A stretch of DNA of 64,000 nt from Sanguinoderma infundibulare. Its lineage: Eukaryota > Basidiomycota > Agaricomycetes > Polyporales > Polyporaceae. A program made the translations under genes and the position numbers. This document shows, piece after piece, positions 23,301 through 35,745 of the stretch. Under the pieces are notes generated by a model. It was not told the origin of the DNA. It saw nothing but the letters and a program-made list of their open reading frames with translations, and searched no databases. Location: positions 2,294,001-2,358,000 of the forward strand of contig JAVLRN010000006.1 in the NCBI GenBank assembly GCA_032821775.1, written 5' to 3'. Positions within the stretch are counted from its first letter, which is position 1. Every line of letters starts with the position of its first letter.

Positions 23301-24614
23301 ATGTTTGCGAGGCCACCATTCAATAGTCAAGGTCTGCCAGCGCCTGCCCCTCCGCGATATCCGACCAACCAGTTCCCAAGCCCCGCGATTTTCCCAACCG
23401 CGGTCGACCAAATCTCCAGCGAGGAACGAGCATTGGAATGGTTGTACCAGCTCATGTACAACAATGATCTCAACGTGCCCACGGTACACCACAGCGACAG
23501 GTAAGCGTTGTCCTTCGTTTCGGATGCGCAAGTGCCGAGGGTTGATGTTGGCCATGCCGGCGCAAGCTCGGCTCCAGAAACGAGCTCTGCCATCCTATAC
23601 ACCACACCTCCTCAATATTCTCCTTACGAAAACGGTTCGCGTTCCGACTTCCCGTCCCCTTCATGGTCGACGACGGAGTCCAGGTTCAGCTCACCACCCA
23701 CCAATCGTACACCTGGTACCTCCCATTTCGCCCCTTCACTCTATCCCCAGTGCCTTCATCAATACAGTCCACCTTCTGCAATGCACCATGGATACAATTA
23801 TACAGGCTGCATGGTGTTCGGTCGCCCCAGTCGTCCTAGGCTCTGTCTCGCCACAATCCCCTCCCCACCCGCCACACCTGTGACATACGCGTCCCGACGT
23901 GACGTCACGCGCGATATACCCGCGACGCGCCCAAGTCACGCCCGAGAGGCTGGCCTCCAGCTCCCTGCATCGTCTCCCGTCCGTGGTGCTAGAGCCCAGG
24001 GAACTGGCCTCCAGCTCACCCTCCATCATCCTAGACCCCTCCGTGCGGATGCGTGCCATGCACACCACCTGTTAACTGATGTTGCCGTCTCTCCGATCGA
24101 CACGCAAAACCCACACTGTGACACTCCCAACGTCACCGATGGCCAGTTCGATACCACCAGCATCGTATTCAAACACGAATGGCTCGCGGAAGCCGGGCAA
24201 CCCGAGCCGCTCTCATCGCGTCCTCCTAAGGAATCCTCGACTACGTGTCCCCGGTGCTCCAAGTCGTTCACACGTCCCCAGGACGTGCACCGGCACGTGA
24301 AGACCGTCCACGCCGTCGGGAAGCCGTGGACCTGCTGTGGTGTGCCCCTGAGCGAGGCGCACAAATACAAGATCAGCGCGGAAGCGGCTGACATTGGACC
24401 GTTCGAGTACGAAGGCATCGTGATGATCGGGGGGTGCGGCAGGGGCTTCGCGCGCAGGGACACGTACGGGAAGCATCTGAAGTGGCCGAGGACGCGGTGC
24501 GTCGGGGACATGAATGCAGTGTATCATCCCGAGAACGCGAAGGAGGTTCCAGCGACTCGAACGCCGAGGAAGAAGCGCGCCGGGACGCGGAGAAAGGAAC
24601 TCGGAGAGGCCTAG
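23301..24614 (+). CDS. C2H2 zinc-finger protein, probable transcription factor
   Basis: Exon 1 starts MFARPPFNSQG at 23301 and ends at a GTAAGC donor (23501). The second exon is open to 24614. A 39-bp intron (23501-23539) joins the frames in phase, but its acceptor (CGAG) is poor, so the join is tentative. A Ser/Pro-rich central region precedes one canonical finger, CPRCSKSFTRPQDVHRHVKT plus VH. A degenerate second unit follows (CCGVPLSEAHKY … CGRGFARRDTYGKHLK) and a basic tail (RKKRAGTRRKE). It is probably a nuclear DNA-binding protein; the target is unknown. Confidence 0.75.
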
Positions 24615-24837
24615 GTTGTAGAACTTGAACTTGTGGTGAAGGCGAAATGAGCGGACGTTGTTTTTTCAGCCATTCACGTTTTCCCGAGCCGTATCTTATA
24701 GCTGTAACCATCTGTAGCATGCACTCGGTATATTTTACGACAGTTGTACAGTTTCAAATTTCAACAGTCACGGAGCTTGCGACGGAGCGTGCGTGACGCC
24801 GGGTCACCCGTAATATTTATCTAAACCGCTTTGAATC

Positions 24838-25257
24838 ATGCTCCTCGACTCGTTTTCAATCATCTTGAGCTTGTCGTCGTCTCGACACATCCATCTCCCA
24901 CTCATGGCCAAGCCCGTCCCTTATGTCCAGTACAGTTCCGTAGGGTTTTATCTGTACTTTGTAGTGGGATTCATCGCAGACACGGTATCCCAATGCATCA
25001 TGCCTTCAACACGGCCTGCTTCAGATTTCGCAGTACGTGCGGCTGTGGATCTGTTGGTTTTCATTGCCTTGATACTTTGCAACAGCCACCAACAGTTGAT
25101 GACCGTAGAGTCTACACACCCTTTTGCAAGTGGGCGGTTTAATATACCGAACCCACTTGCAAGCGGGCGGACCGCTCGCGCCGCCTTGCCGCCTGGTACC
25201 CTGCCCCCGTCCCCGTCTGATCCCGCACACATGAGGGCCCCGTCCAATGGCAGGTGA
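24838..25257 (+). CDS. possible small membrane protein
   Basis: A 139-codon frame starts MLLDSFSIILSL and has two or three hydrophobic segments in its first 85 residues (YFVVGFIADTV, AAVDLLVFIALIL). There is no family match I know and no intron evidence. It could equally be a chance frame in the 0.8-kb gap between the C2H2 and F-box genes. Confidence 0.2.
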   Translation: MLLDSFSIILSLSSSRHIHLPLMAKPVPYVQYSSVGFYLYFVVGFIADTVSQCIMPSTRPASDFAVRAAVDLLVFIALILCNSHQQLMTVESTHPFASGRFNIPNPLASGRTARAALPPGTLPPSPSDPAHMRAPSNGR

Positions 25258-25409
25258 TGGTCAGGGAAGTCTTCTATGTCAATGGTGTGGACTCAGTGTG
25301 AACCCAGGGGGAGAGTTGAGACGCGTCTTACGGAACCTGTTCCACAAAAACATTGAAGAATATCATGACTCTCCTGATTTCGCAATGGCATCTACACATG
25401 TACCAGACT

Positions 25410-27280
25410 CTACTCCGGCGGCGCATACATGTACACCGAAACTCGCCCGTCCACGTGCCCAACGGCGACCTGCCCCTCCTCCTCGTCCACCGCGACCCGG
25501 TTCCACAGCTCATGCGTCTCCTGCGCATGCAGCACGCTCACACTCCCGCTATCCATCTTCGTTCCGCTCTCCCGGTCCAGTGCCATCCCGCTCACCAGCG
25601 CCGGATCCATCATCCCCAGGCTCCCTTGGTCGTCCTGCGGCACACCGTCATCGGAAGGGATGCCTCGCGCGAGGAACTTGGTCGCGATCCGCTGCCCGTG
25701 GTCGCCCGCCTGCGAGGGCGTCGCCGCGTCCGTGGACGCGTCCAGCCAGAGCGCGGTCCCGTACGGCGAGAGGACCATGTCCGACGGTGTGAAGATGCGC
25801 AGGGGCGATGGGATCGCGTGCGCCATCACAGGCCCATCTGCGCTCTGTGGGGAGGTGAGGTAGGGGAACGTTTCTGAGGAGGTGGGGGAGAAAGTGAGGG
25901 GGGAGAAGGACGGGTTGGGAGGAAGGACGAAGTGGTGGAGGATGTTGACAGGCCAAGGGAACAGGGTGTCGAAGCGGAGGAGGAGGTCGATCACGGGCGG
26001 GGCATGGTGAGTGTGAGGGTGTTGGCGGCGGGGGTTGATGGAGACGCTGTCGATGCGCCAGCGCCATCTGTATTGCGCGATGGGCTCGAGGGTCTGCGCG
26101 GATGCGATGTTGAGCTGGCCGTTGTGCAGCGGTGTAGAAGGCGAGGAGGTTAGAGAGTTTGGAATGTGGTACAGGTAGATCCACTGCTTGCAAAACGTCA
26201 CGATGAACTCGTCGAAGAACAGGTAACCAAGGCATTGCTGTTCCTGAGGACAGGCAAAACGGCAAGTTAGCTCCTGGTGAGAATTTCAAAGGATGGCGGA
26301 CGAATGACACGCACAGGAAGACGCAACGTTGGATCTGCATGAATCAGTGGGACTTTGAGAGTGCAGATCCAGGCCTCGGAATCGATGTCGGCCACGCGGA
26401 CTCGGTTATCTTCGTCTGTGAGTACCATACGAGAACCGTCGAGCCCCAATATCCTGCGGATGCTCGGGAACGCCGAGGTGCGCCGGAACCAGGGATCCGT
26501 GTTTGGGGTCGTGAAGTCGATCGTGTACGTCGATGTAACATATCTGAAGGAGCATAGTTAACGACGGGCACAGGTAATATTCGCGATATTGAACGAAAAT
26601 GCGTACATATCATCGCTGCGACTGGTAACTGCAAGGACATGCCGGCTGCCGGACGCACTGTTGACCGAATGGCTTAGCAAGCCCGAGACGAGTAGCTCTG
26701 CAATCCTAGTGGGTCCACCTCGCGCCTGGGTCTGGACGAGATCCCAACACTCGAACGCGAACCTGCGGCTTTCGCGATCGGATGACGCCGTGTAGAGCGT
26801 CAATGTAAGTAGGTAACGGCCGCCACGCCAAGGGAGAAATTCGACGGCCAGGGTACGATGACTGGGGAGGGACGACCAAGGTCTGGCGGTGGGGCGGATG
26901 TCGAGGCGGGAGTATGGTTGCGGCTGGGGAGATGACCAGTTCCTCCAGTACCGGCTCGTGCGAATAGTCAACCGTTCTAGCTCAGTGACAGATAGCGAAG
27001 AGATATCGCAGTGTTTAGCACCAGGGACGGGTATTCCCTTCTGGAGGAAACGTGTAGATAAGGCTTCGTGCCAGACACTTCGGCTGCGCGTAAGGTTTTC
27101 AAAAGCTTTGGATGTCTGAGGTAAACGGATCATCATACGTCAGTGTAATATCCTATAAAACATGTATTAAGCTGAGCAAACCTGTCTGAGATGGATGATG
27201 TCGATGATTTCTAGGGATGCGAAGATCTGAAACAGAATATCGGCAGGTAGATCGTGTAAGTGAAAGATGTGTGTCATCAT
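25410..27280 (-). CDS. F-box protein
   Basis: Four exons, complement(25410..26243, 26315..26543, 26607..27115, 27182..27280), give 556 residues with all phases correct. The N-terminal F-box spans exons 1 and 2: HLHDLPADILFQIFASLEI, then IIHLRQ, TSKAF and RSVWHEAL. F-box proteins link substrates to the Skp1-Cullin ubiquitin ligase. The remaining 480 residues may form a beta-rich substrate-binding region (for example RILGLDGSRMVLTDEDNRVR and VAVGHVDGRVSVYMY, which look WD-like), but no clean repeat can be assigned. Two adjacent ATGs (27280, 27277) make the exact start ambiguous by one residue. Confidence 0.82.
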
Positions 27281-27458
27281 GAGTACATGTTCACAAGGGC
27301 TGTATAACCTTTGACAGCTTTTGAGATTGGTGTCCGGAGTCGAAGTCACGGTGGCAGGTGGACTGAGCAAAGGTGAGTCTAGGGTCGGGATGACCGGCAG
27401 GCTGAGGACCCGCACGACTCGTACATGATAAATCTTGATTCGGCCACCCTACTTGCAT

Positions 27459-27549
27459 GGCAACATGGCCGAGCGGTCTAAGGCGCCAGAATCAGGTCAC
27501 ATGATCCATCTGGTCTTCACGGGCGTGGGTTCGAATCCCACTGTTGTCA
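27459..27549 (+). tRNA. tRNA-Leu (anticodon CAG) with an 11-nt intron
   Basis: Acceptor GGCAACA pairs with TGTTGTC (27542-27548), with A73 at 27549. The D-arm is GGCCGAGCGGTCTAAGGC; the anticodon stem CCAGA (27486-27490) pairs with TCTGG (27509-27513). Anticodon CAG is at 27493-27495. The bases 27497-27507 between positions 37 and 38 form the usual nuclear tRNA intron. A long variable arm of class II type and the T-arm GTGGGTTCGAATCCCAC follow. Confidence 0.93.
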
Positions 27550-27554
27550 TTTTT
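27550..27554 (+). terminator. RNA polymerase III terminator
   Basis: TTTTT follows the discriminator base of the tRNA directly. Confidence 0.75.
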
Positions 27555-27706
27555 ATTACCATATTACGTTTTGTCATGTTGGGCGTAAGCGCCTCAAGGC
27601 ACTGTGTTTGATCGCGTAGAGTACACGCGCGGGGTAAGCTTGCTCCTCTTCCCTCAGCTTCTTTGACCTCTGCGCGTTGTTTCTCAGCTTCTGTGTGTCC
27701 TGCACG

Positions 27707-28534
27707 ATGTCTGGCATTTCTCCCGCCTTGAAACTCGCGTCCGGGGACCGTCCTCCGCCGCCATCGACCCCACACCTGATGCCATTCCACATTGCATACT
27801 CGGGCCCTGCGCCCATCTCCACCTATCTTCGCGTCAACCCCGCGCCTGAGCCAACGTACGGACGCGACAACAGACCCCCTCCAAAGCCTTTACCGCTGTC
27901 CGAGTCTCAAGATTCGACAGACTCTCAAACCACTCTTGTCGCTGATTCCTCCACCAATGCCTCATCGTCTTCCGTAGCCACCCTCGCCTCCTCCTCCACT
28001 TTGATGGACGTGGATGGCAATACGGACAACAACCATCCCGTCACACCATCCTGGACCGACCCACATCACTTCGCGGCGACCTTCAGAGGGCGCGCCATGC
28101 ACGGCGTGGAGGTCGACCTTCCGGAAGGCTACGCAGGCCTAGTTTTACGTGCCCCAGACGATAACAAGGCCAAGGGCGTTGCCTCCAGTCGTCAGGCGCG
28201 CGAGCTGGAGACGAGGCCAAAGTCCAAGGGGAGGTCGACTCGCCGGTCGAAACGCGCGCAGGAGCCGGAGGTGGTCGAGGTTGAAAACGACGATGAGGGT
28301 GCGAAGCTGGATTCAGCAGCGGAAGACGGTCCGACACGCGTGTTGCAGCCGGTTTTGACATTTTCATCGTTGGTGCTGTGGCGTCCCGATATACCCGTGG
28401 ATGAGGGACGCGATGAGTACCTCAGGTCGTTGACCGAGTGGACGAGGCTCGCCGCAGAGGTAAGTGTGCTTCTTCCTGTGGTTCGGCGTCGTCTGATCGT
28501 TCATTCAAGATCCATCGCGTTGAAGATTGCTAGT
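27707..28534 (+). CDS. ribonuclease H2 subunit C
   Basis: Exons join(27707..28459, 28511..28534), with a 51-bp intron, give 258 residues ending EIHRVEDC. The family signature is clear: HLMPFHIAYSGPAPISTY near residue 22, FRGRAMHGVEVDLPEGYAGL in the middle, and LTFSSLVLWRPDIPVDEG plus SLTEWTRLAAE near the end. This is the non-catalytic C subunit of RNase H2, a nuclear complex that removes ribonucleotides misincorporated in DNA and RNA-DNA hybrids. A basic/acidic linker (KSKGRSTRRSKRAQEPEVV) is longer than in the animal protein. The start at 27707 lies about 160 bp after the tRNA. Confidence 0.88.
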
Positions 28535-29380
28535 ATATGCGTTGTATGTATGACTACATACTCTCCTTGTCGATGTATTTCCTTCATCCCTGTCTCCGGA
28601 GGCCGATGGCATGGATGTAGGCTCGTCCAGGCTGTCCCAATGCAGATTGCAGACGCTCTTTGGCGAGGCCAAAGGTGCTGTGCAAGGCTAAGGTCAGTTC
28701 AGTTTGAAATTGGTGAAGATATCGCGACGCACAGCCTTGATCGTATTGCACAAGCCAACAGACGGAGGTCGCCGCTACGCCGCGGCGTCGACTGCCTGGT
28801 AGGTATACGACGTTGACATCACCCTTCGTCGTCCCGCTCGCGAACATAGCGGTGAAGGGGATGTCCTGATCGCACACAGGGAACCCGGCCATTCATGAAC
28901 TTGGGGTATAAGCCATCAGTGATACCGGTTTTCGACACTCGGCTTAACCTCATCTTCATCTCACCTTCGATAGCGGAAATCTGACTTGGGCGGAGTCTTC
29001 TGTGAGTCGTACAGCTCTCACACTATGCAACCTCCTATTGACGTGCCCTTGCGCAGTTTCCCCTCGCCTTTGGTTCGGATTCTATTTCGGATCGTCTCCC
29101 TCTTAATCACTGCTGTTGCAGGCTCTGAACTTCCTCCTCAGCGCGATCCTGTCGCTGTGCGGCCCAGGCAAGTATTTCTCGCTTTGAACATATTTATGCT
29201 ATTCTATGTGGAAAGCCTGTTACAGTGCAGGGTGCAACATCGTCCACATGGTACCTTCCTGTACAGTAGTTTCGAGCTGTGCTGCAAGCTGAGCCACCCC
29301 TCGAATGCGCATGCGTTTACTATTGCCAATCCCCGGCCCGTGAATCGCTTGTATATGTGGCGGTGCCATGCTCGCGACGA
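28535..29380. other. intergenic, no supported gene
   Basis: About 850 bp with domain-free frames. Its right end was the target of the outer transposon. Confidence 0.4.
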
Positions 29381-29388
29381 GGGCAGGC
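29381..29388. repeat. 8-bp target duplication, left copy
   Basis: GGGCAGGC precedes the left inverted repeat and recurs at 49471-49478 after the right one. Confidence 0.9.
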
Positions 29389-29408
29389 AGGACCCCTGAC
29401 AATAGGTG
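29389..29408 (+). repeat. left terminal inverted repeat of outer element
   Basis: AGGACCCCTGACAATAGGTG, 20/20 match to the reverse complement of 49451-49470. It is followed by the TCCGGA-rich subterminal zone up to about 29590. Confidence 0.92.
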
Positions 29409-29830
29409 AGCCAGCCGGTTCCTCATTCCGGAAGTTTTTGGCCGATTTGGAGGCCCAATGCCAGATCATAATCCGGAAGTTTGGGGGAAAATCGGCCGTC
29501 AGGCCGGATAATTTTTCCGGACATTCAGAGCCCATTGGGCGGGAGCAGGATCAACAATCCGGACATGGTCGAGAGATCCGGACCGCCGACAGTCACGCGA
29601 CTGGCCGCCTGGAAAGGTTAAGCCATGAGGCTACCTGAGGCTACTGGGCAACGTTTGTCAGTTATTAAATGTATTAGCCCCAGGTTTCAGATTAATGGGG
29701 AGCTGTTAGCTGGTTAGTTACTGGCAATGTAGATTTCTGCACGTAGAATAAGATTAACAACCGAAATTCAATTTCCTCGAGGTCGTCTCCTCTGCGCGTG
29801 TGGTCGATGCAACAATCCAGTACTCGAAAT

Positions 29831-32800
29831 ATGGACGAACCATTCAGTATCGCCGACTCCGACAGTGAAGACGAGCTACTCTCTAGCTGGAGGCCATCCG
29901 ATTGGATTGGCCAGAACAAACGCTATGGATCCGATCCTCCTCCTATAGTCCTCGCCGCTCGACGCCAAGTACTCGCACTCCTCCCCGAAGACGAACCTCT
30001 CCTCCCTGAACCTCAGCTCTCCATTTCTGCCTTCTTGCGATTCGCGCTCCCGCCTCAACCATCCGCACTAGGGTTTGAGAAGGCCGAGACGGCGTTTAGC
30101 CGCGAACCGCCCACGGAATCGCTGCGTTCTGCCGATTTTCGACAGCGACCAATCCCGCCCATGGTATACGTGCGAAGCCTCGAGGCCGCCTTCGGTCAAG
30201 CCTGGTTTGATGGCACTCAATCAGTGATTGACTTCCGGTACACGAATTCCCGCCTGCCCCTGAACGTCATCACTTACTGGAGGGAAGTGGGAGACATGCG
30301 GGAGATGCAGAGGAAGTGGGCGGAGGCGGCCGCCTGGGCTACATCCTGGGCCGAGAAGCTGGATACGAGGGTTAGCAAGGACTTGGAGGGATACGAGGAC
30401 ACGGAAGTGGTGGAGTTGCGGAGGCGGTTGGACTCACTATCTTGGAGTGCCGACATTCGCGCTGTGGGTGCTTCCTCTGCCTCTTCCTTGCAGCTTGCGC
30501 GTTTGCTGTCGAATGAATGGTTGAATGACGAGCACGTCAACATGTTCATGGATGATCTTGACGTCCGAACGCCGTCGGAATCCACATCTTCCGTCGCAAA
30601 CCTGTGGTTCATTCACGCTGTACTTGCCGTCCACGACTGCGAGGGCTCGCGCGAGAACCCCGGGTCGGCTTTGCGGGCATATGAGTCCCGAGTGCGCGCT
30701 GGGACGCTCGGACGACTGTTCTTCCCTGTCAATATCAATTCGAATCACTGGGTCGCCTGTCTTGTGGATTTTGAGAAACAAACAATCAGCTGTGGTATGT
30801 CTCTACAATTGTCATATACGCGCCTGGAATGTTGATGTTATGCGCCATAGGCGACTCCCTGTCCAATAGCCCGAAAGCGTGTGCGGCTGCTTCGCGCATC
30901 CTTAAGGCGGTCGCTGCGTGGGTCAAAGCGGCATTCAAGATGACGTTTCGAATCGAGGGGAATACGCTTACACATGGGTTGCAGAAGGATGGTTTCTCTT
31001 GCGGTGTCTGTTGTGCAAATACGATCGCGCATCACCTCCTCGGCGAGCCGCTGTATGCCCACGATGACCGTGAGCGGCTCCGTCTGCAGTATTTCAAGAG
31101 TGTGGCGGATCGTTTGATTGCTGTATGTCTGTCAACGGTGATTAATTACGTACTATACTAACCCTTCCATAGACAACGAGGAATATCGAGCCTCCCTCAT
31201 CGTCCGATGCAAAGCCTCCGGCCACAGCACCAGTTCGGGCCATGCCCATGACCTCATCGAAACGAGAGCGCTCGCCCTCCGAAGACGCTACACCAACAGA
31301 CCGTCCGCCACCCAAAAAAGCCGTCGCATCACCCTCTCCTTCCCGGACAGCCACAGGAACAGCAGGAACGACTCCCGCTCTTCTACTCCTTCCTTCCGCG
31401 GTGGCTTCAGAGGCAAAACCCGAGACTGCACCAGTCGCGACGGACCTAGAAGCTTCTCTACCTACTGTGCTCGTGGTAGGGACCCTCGGATCGACGCGCA
31501 AATCCCAGAGCAGCATATTAGTAGACACCGAGTCCGAACTCGACACAGACTCCACGGACGACACATCCAATCCCGACAGTACCGCATCTGAGGCGAGGGG
31601 GACCATCCCAATCCGCAAAACGAAGCCCCGCGCTGCTCATCCAAACCTCTCCTCCAGGGTCAAGCCAGCCGGTGCCAAGGGAACATCTCGTTCGTCTACG
31701 GCAGCGCAGAAGCTCAAAGCCTCACGCGCGGATGGGTCTTTCGAGAGGAATACGAAACGAACACATACCTTTCTCGAGAAGCTCCATAAGCTTGATCCAC
31801 GGGCTGAGGTCGAGGATTTGGCGGATGGGAGTACTCGTATCTGGCACTCCCGGTGCGCGAAGTGGTTCAAGACCAAGGACGGCCGTCCATACAGCGTCGA
31901 CACGTTCAGGGCACATGTCGCGCGATGCAGCTCGACCACGGCGGTGGGGGTTTCAGGAGCGACGGTGCAGGTTAACACAGGCAAGACAATGACGATGACA
32001 AGCAGTGGGGACGGAGAGGTCGCAGATGAGAAGCCGAAGAATTCGAGAGGTACAAAGTCACGCAAGAGCGAGCCGCCTCCACAGAAGAACTCATTGCTGG
32101 GATGGGTGACGAAAGCGGGACATTCGACAACGTCACTCACGGAGAGGTCGCAGGAAGGTTCAGCCGGCCCGGACAAGCAGAGAGCTGTTGAGGACCAAGA
32201 GACCCCGCCGTCCACTGAGCGAACTGTAGTTGCCACCGACGGAGAAGAACTCACCAGCGATCATCTTCATCGACGAAATCGACTCCATGAGTCGACTCCG
32301 ACTCCACGGTCAGCCGATATCCAGCAAGTCTCCCAAGTCAAGGCCACGAGTACGTTAATGTCGTGGTCACAGAAGTTGGGGTGGTCGATGAAGTCGAAGG
32401 TGGACAGCGGGAACAATAAGGCAGCCGTCAAGCATCTGACTGTGGAACCGGAACAGGCGCCCATCCGGTTGGATGAGCGTCGGGTGCTCTCGTCCGCCAC
32501 ACGTCCACTCGTACCCTGCGGTGGCCTCACCGAGGCAATTGACCATCGTATTCCTATCTACCTACGTCAGGCACACACATCAGGAGCCGGTTCTGAGTCT
32601 CTTCAAAAGCTCGCAAAAAAGCTCTACGGCGTGGCGTACCGGACACTACCATCGAGGAAACGGGCCGCAATCGAGGTGGCACAGGTGCAGCATCGGAGGT
32701 GGAAGAACGACGTGTGGTCGAAGACAGTCTACTCTACAGGTTGCCTTTGTTTCATGCAGGTCGACGACGCAGACAAGCCGGCCGCATGCTCGGAGTGTCT

Positions 32801-34581
32801 GGCTCTTCGCGGCTTGCACGCATTCCAAGTGGCTCTCAACAAGGCGACGAAGAGGCAGCTCAATAAAATCAAGTATCAGCATCTGAACAAGAGGTATCAT
32901 AGCGAGACTTTGGCTGCACTGTTTGCGAGGTCTACTGGGCTATACGAGCTCGTAATGAACGAGGTAAGTGGTAAAGACAGTGTTTTTAATGGTTTATCCT
33001 CATCGCCGTAAACCCATAGAGTTCCGAGGCAAGCGCATACACCCGGCTGGCGGTCGGGCTCATAGAGGGCAAGCTGTCTGGCTACCCGATCGTCAGTGAC
33101 CTGCTCCAGGCTCTCGCTCAACAGCTGGACCGTGAGGAGCGTGGTGTTGGCCGGCAAAACTTCCGATACGGCCCCTCCCTCACCGAGTTCTCACATCTCG
33201 CCGCAATCATCAGTCCAGAGTTCTATCGCATACTCTCTAAACATCTCCCCCTGCCCACGATTCGACATCTCAAGCGGGTCCAAAATGCCGAGCCCGTGTT
33301 CCCGCTGACGGTGTGCGAGGAGACGTTCAGTAACGTCCGAAAATACTTGGACAAACTCGGGTACAGCGGACCCATTTCCTTGAGCTGCGACGACACGAAG
33401 CTACACAACGTGTATCGAACGTACTGGGACTCGAACGCGGAGGTTCACATGGTGGTTGGTGGAACTGGAGATCCGTTCGCCGTCGCGAACATCGAGGAAC
33501 TCGAAGCCTTCTTGGATAATCCTCATCAGCCGAAGGCCACCAAGGTATATTCTCACATTGTTCGCCTATTCGAAATGCATCTCATAGTTATTATTGCTTC
33601 AGATACGTCTTTGGTGTGCGCAAGTCCCGCTCCCCAAGATACCGCCCATTATCGTAGCTGCCAAAGCGATTCCCAACAGCCTCACAGTTAACCAGCTCCA
33701 CGACTTCTTCACGCCTATTCTCCATGGTCTACTTGCGCATGGGATCCACATTCATTCGTATGCTTGTGATGGCACGGAGACGGAGCGGTCGCTCCAGCGT
33801 CGTATCGTCGACCACGCCCCCTATCGAATCACTCACGCCGTCTCCCTCCCGTCTCTCCCTCCCCAGATACCACAAATTTCTGTCACCATCGCCGTATACG
33901 AAGGCCACGCGTTAGTCATGATCCAGGATGCGAAGCATGCCACGAAGACATATCGCAACAACTTGTTCTCCGGCGCTCGGCTCTTGGTCATTGGCAACTA
34001 CATTGCAAGCTACGAACATGCGCGATATCTCGCTTTCCTCGCTGACAGCCCCCTCTATCACCGTGATGTGGAAAATGTCGATCGCCAGGACGACAACGCT
34101 GCGACACGACTCTTCTCTCCCACTGCGCTCGAGTACCTCGTCCAACAGCTGCCTGAACAAGTGGGCCAGATCCTCTACACATTCAACATGGCTGAACTTG
34201 TGAGTGCATACCTCAATCCCGAGATCTACCACGTCGAACGCCTCAAGATGGCCTTCCAGACCTATTACTTTGTCAACACCTGGATCGCGTACCTCAAGGC
34301 TGCTCAATACCCTCCCACTCGTTATTTCATCTCGCACGAGGCTGCAGACATCACGCGCATACTCGTCGAAGGCCTTCTAGGATTGGTGGTTGTCTACCGT
34401 GACCACCTCAGTGACGCCGCCGCCACTCCCTTGCTTCCTTGGCTCCATTCAAGCGAGCCATGCGAGCATGTCTTCGGTGAGGCCCGCAAGCTGGTCAGCG
34501 ACTTCACTCATCTCGACTTCCTCTATATGATCCCTCACCTTCACGTCGTCCTCCGCACATTGATTGGATTCTCTCATACCA
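29831..34581 (+). pseudogene. Ulp1 protease - zinc finger - DDE-like transposase fusion, first part (disrupted)
   Basis: Exons 29831..30794, 30851..31122, 31173..32963, 33020..33544 and 33603..34581, all in phase, cover codons 1 to about 1510. A Ulp1/SENP-type C48 protease lies at about 240-410: WLNDEHVNMFM, catalytic His306 (NSNHW), Asp323 (CGDSL), Gln366 and Cys372 (LQKDGFSCG), spaced as in yeast Ulp1. A Ser/Thr/Pro-rich linker carries a Cys/His cluster (RIWHSRCAKW … FRAHVARC, about 636-668). The DDE-like part has Asp1133/1134 (SCDDTKLH), Asp1240 (ACDGTETE), Asp1293-xx-His1296 (IQDAKHATKTYRNN) and Glu1472 (SEPCEHVFGEAR), an order like P-element/THAP9 enzymes. The gene is cut at 34581 by the inner transposon. 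An ATG at 29807 is an alternative start. Confidence 0.82.
34575..34581. repeat. 7-bp target duplication of inner element, left copy
   Basis: CATACCA precedes the inner element and is repeated at 47261-47267. Keeping one copy preserves the outer gene's reading frame, which supports 7 bp rather than 8. Confidence 0.85.
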
Positions 34582-34735
34582 CACCAGTAGCTTCCATACT
34601 TGTAATACAAGTCCCCATAACTGTGGTAGGAGGGGGACTATTTTATGACCCGTCTGTAATTCACTTACAACTGGCCTAATTGTATTTCCTTCATTGTGTA
34701 TCGTCTCCTCACTTGTATATCTTATATACCTATGC
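34582..34735 (+). repeat. left terminal inverted repeat of KDZ element
   Basis: The first 96 bp match the right end (47165-47260) exactly. Differences start at 34678, with two more by 34735. The last codons of the interrupted outer gene frame run into it and stop at TAA 34677-34679. Confidence 0.9.
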
Positions 34736-35391
34736 TTGTACCAGCCCTGCCCACTTGTATATCCTTTATATGCGTACTTGTACCAGCCCCGCCCATTAGT
34801 ATATCCTCTAAATGTGTACTTGTACCAGCCCTGCCCATTTGTAAATCCTCTAAATGCGTACTTGTACCAGCCCCACCCATTAGTATATCCTCTAAATGCG
34901 TACTTGTACCAGCCCTGCCCATTTGTAAATCCTCTAAATGCGTACTTGTACCAGCCCCACCCATTAGTATATCCTCTAAATGCGTACTTGTACCAGCCCT
35001 GCCCATTTGTAAATCCTCTAAATGCGTACTTGTACCAGCCCTGCCCATTAGTATATCCTGCTTGTACCAGCCCTGCCCATTAGTATATCCTCTGAATGCG
35101 TACTTGTACCAGCCCCGCCCATTAGTATATCCTCTAAATGCGTACTTGTACCAGCCCAGCCCATTAGTATATCCTGCTTGTACCAGCCCCGCCCATTAGT
35201 ATATCCTCTGAATGCGTACTTGTACCAGCCCAGCCCATTTGTATATCCTCTAAATTTGTACTTGTACCAGCCCCGCCCATTAGTATATCCTCCATATGCG
35301 TACTTGTACCAGCCCTGCCCATTAGTATATTCCACTTGTACCACCCCCGCCTATTTGTATATGCTCCATATGCGCACTTGTACCTTAGTCA
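34733..35391. repeat. left 42-bp minisatellite array (16 units)
   Basis: Units start CTTGTACCAGCCCYGCCC and end near AAATGCGTA. Thirteen are 42 bp and three are shortened to 32 bp by loss of the last part. Because 42 is a multiple of three, long repetitive frames appear on both strands; I treat them as artefacts. Confidence 0.92.
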
Positions 35392-35745
35392 AATGGCCAG
35401 CAATATCAATAGCACACCTAACACGCAAGGGAACGTCACTATTGATCATTATTGCGAGATTACAAGAAACCACGTAAGCAATAGTGCAATAATATGAGTT
35501 AACGTGCTGGATTATATGCGACATCTATCTACAGGGATTAGGGCGTGGACGATACTGGGAATCAGATGAAGGAATGTGATGACCAAGCGAGAGAAATGCG
35601 ATAGTGGAGGGAACGCGCAGGGAACGAGTTGGCTTATGCGCGAATGAACAGTATGGAATTGACTTATACACAGCGTCTATGCGCCCGGCTTCTGCGTACG
35701 TCAGCCCTCCACCTCCTACCCGTCCTCCTCGAAGTTGTGGGTGGT

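Noticed and set aside
22739..23323. 194-codon minus-strand frame before the C2H2 gene
   Set aside because: No domain, no credible start, and it overlaps the likely promoter of the C2H2 gene.
31142..32254. Minus-strand frames opposite the Ulp1-transposase linker
   Set aside because: Low-complexity Ser/Val shadows with no structure; the plus frame is fixed by intron phases on both sides.
34694..35344. Long repeat-containing open frames (YLYQPCPFVNPLNA-like) in the left array
   Set aside because: They arise because the repeat unit is 42 bp, a multiple of three. They exist in several frames on both strands and in the mirror array too, with no start signal or domain.
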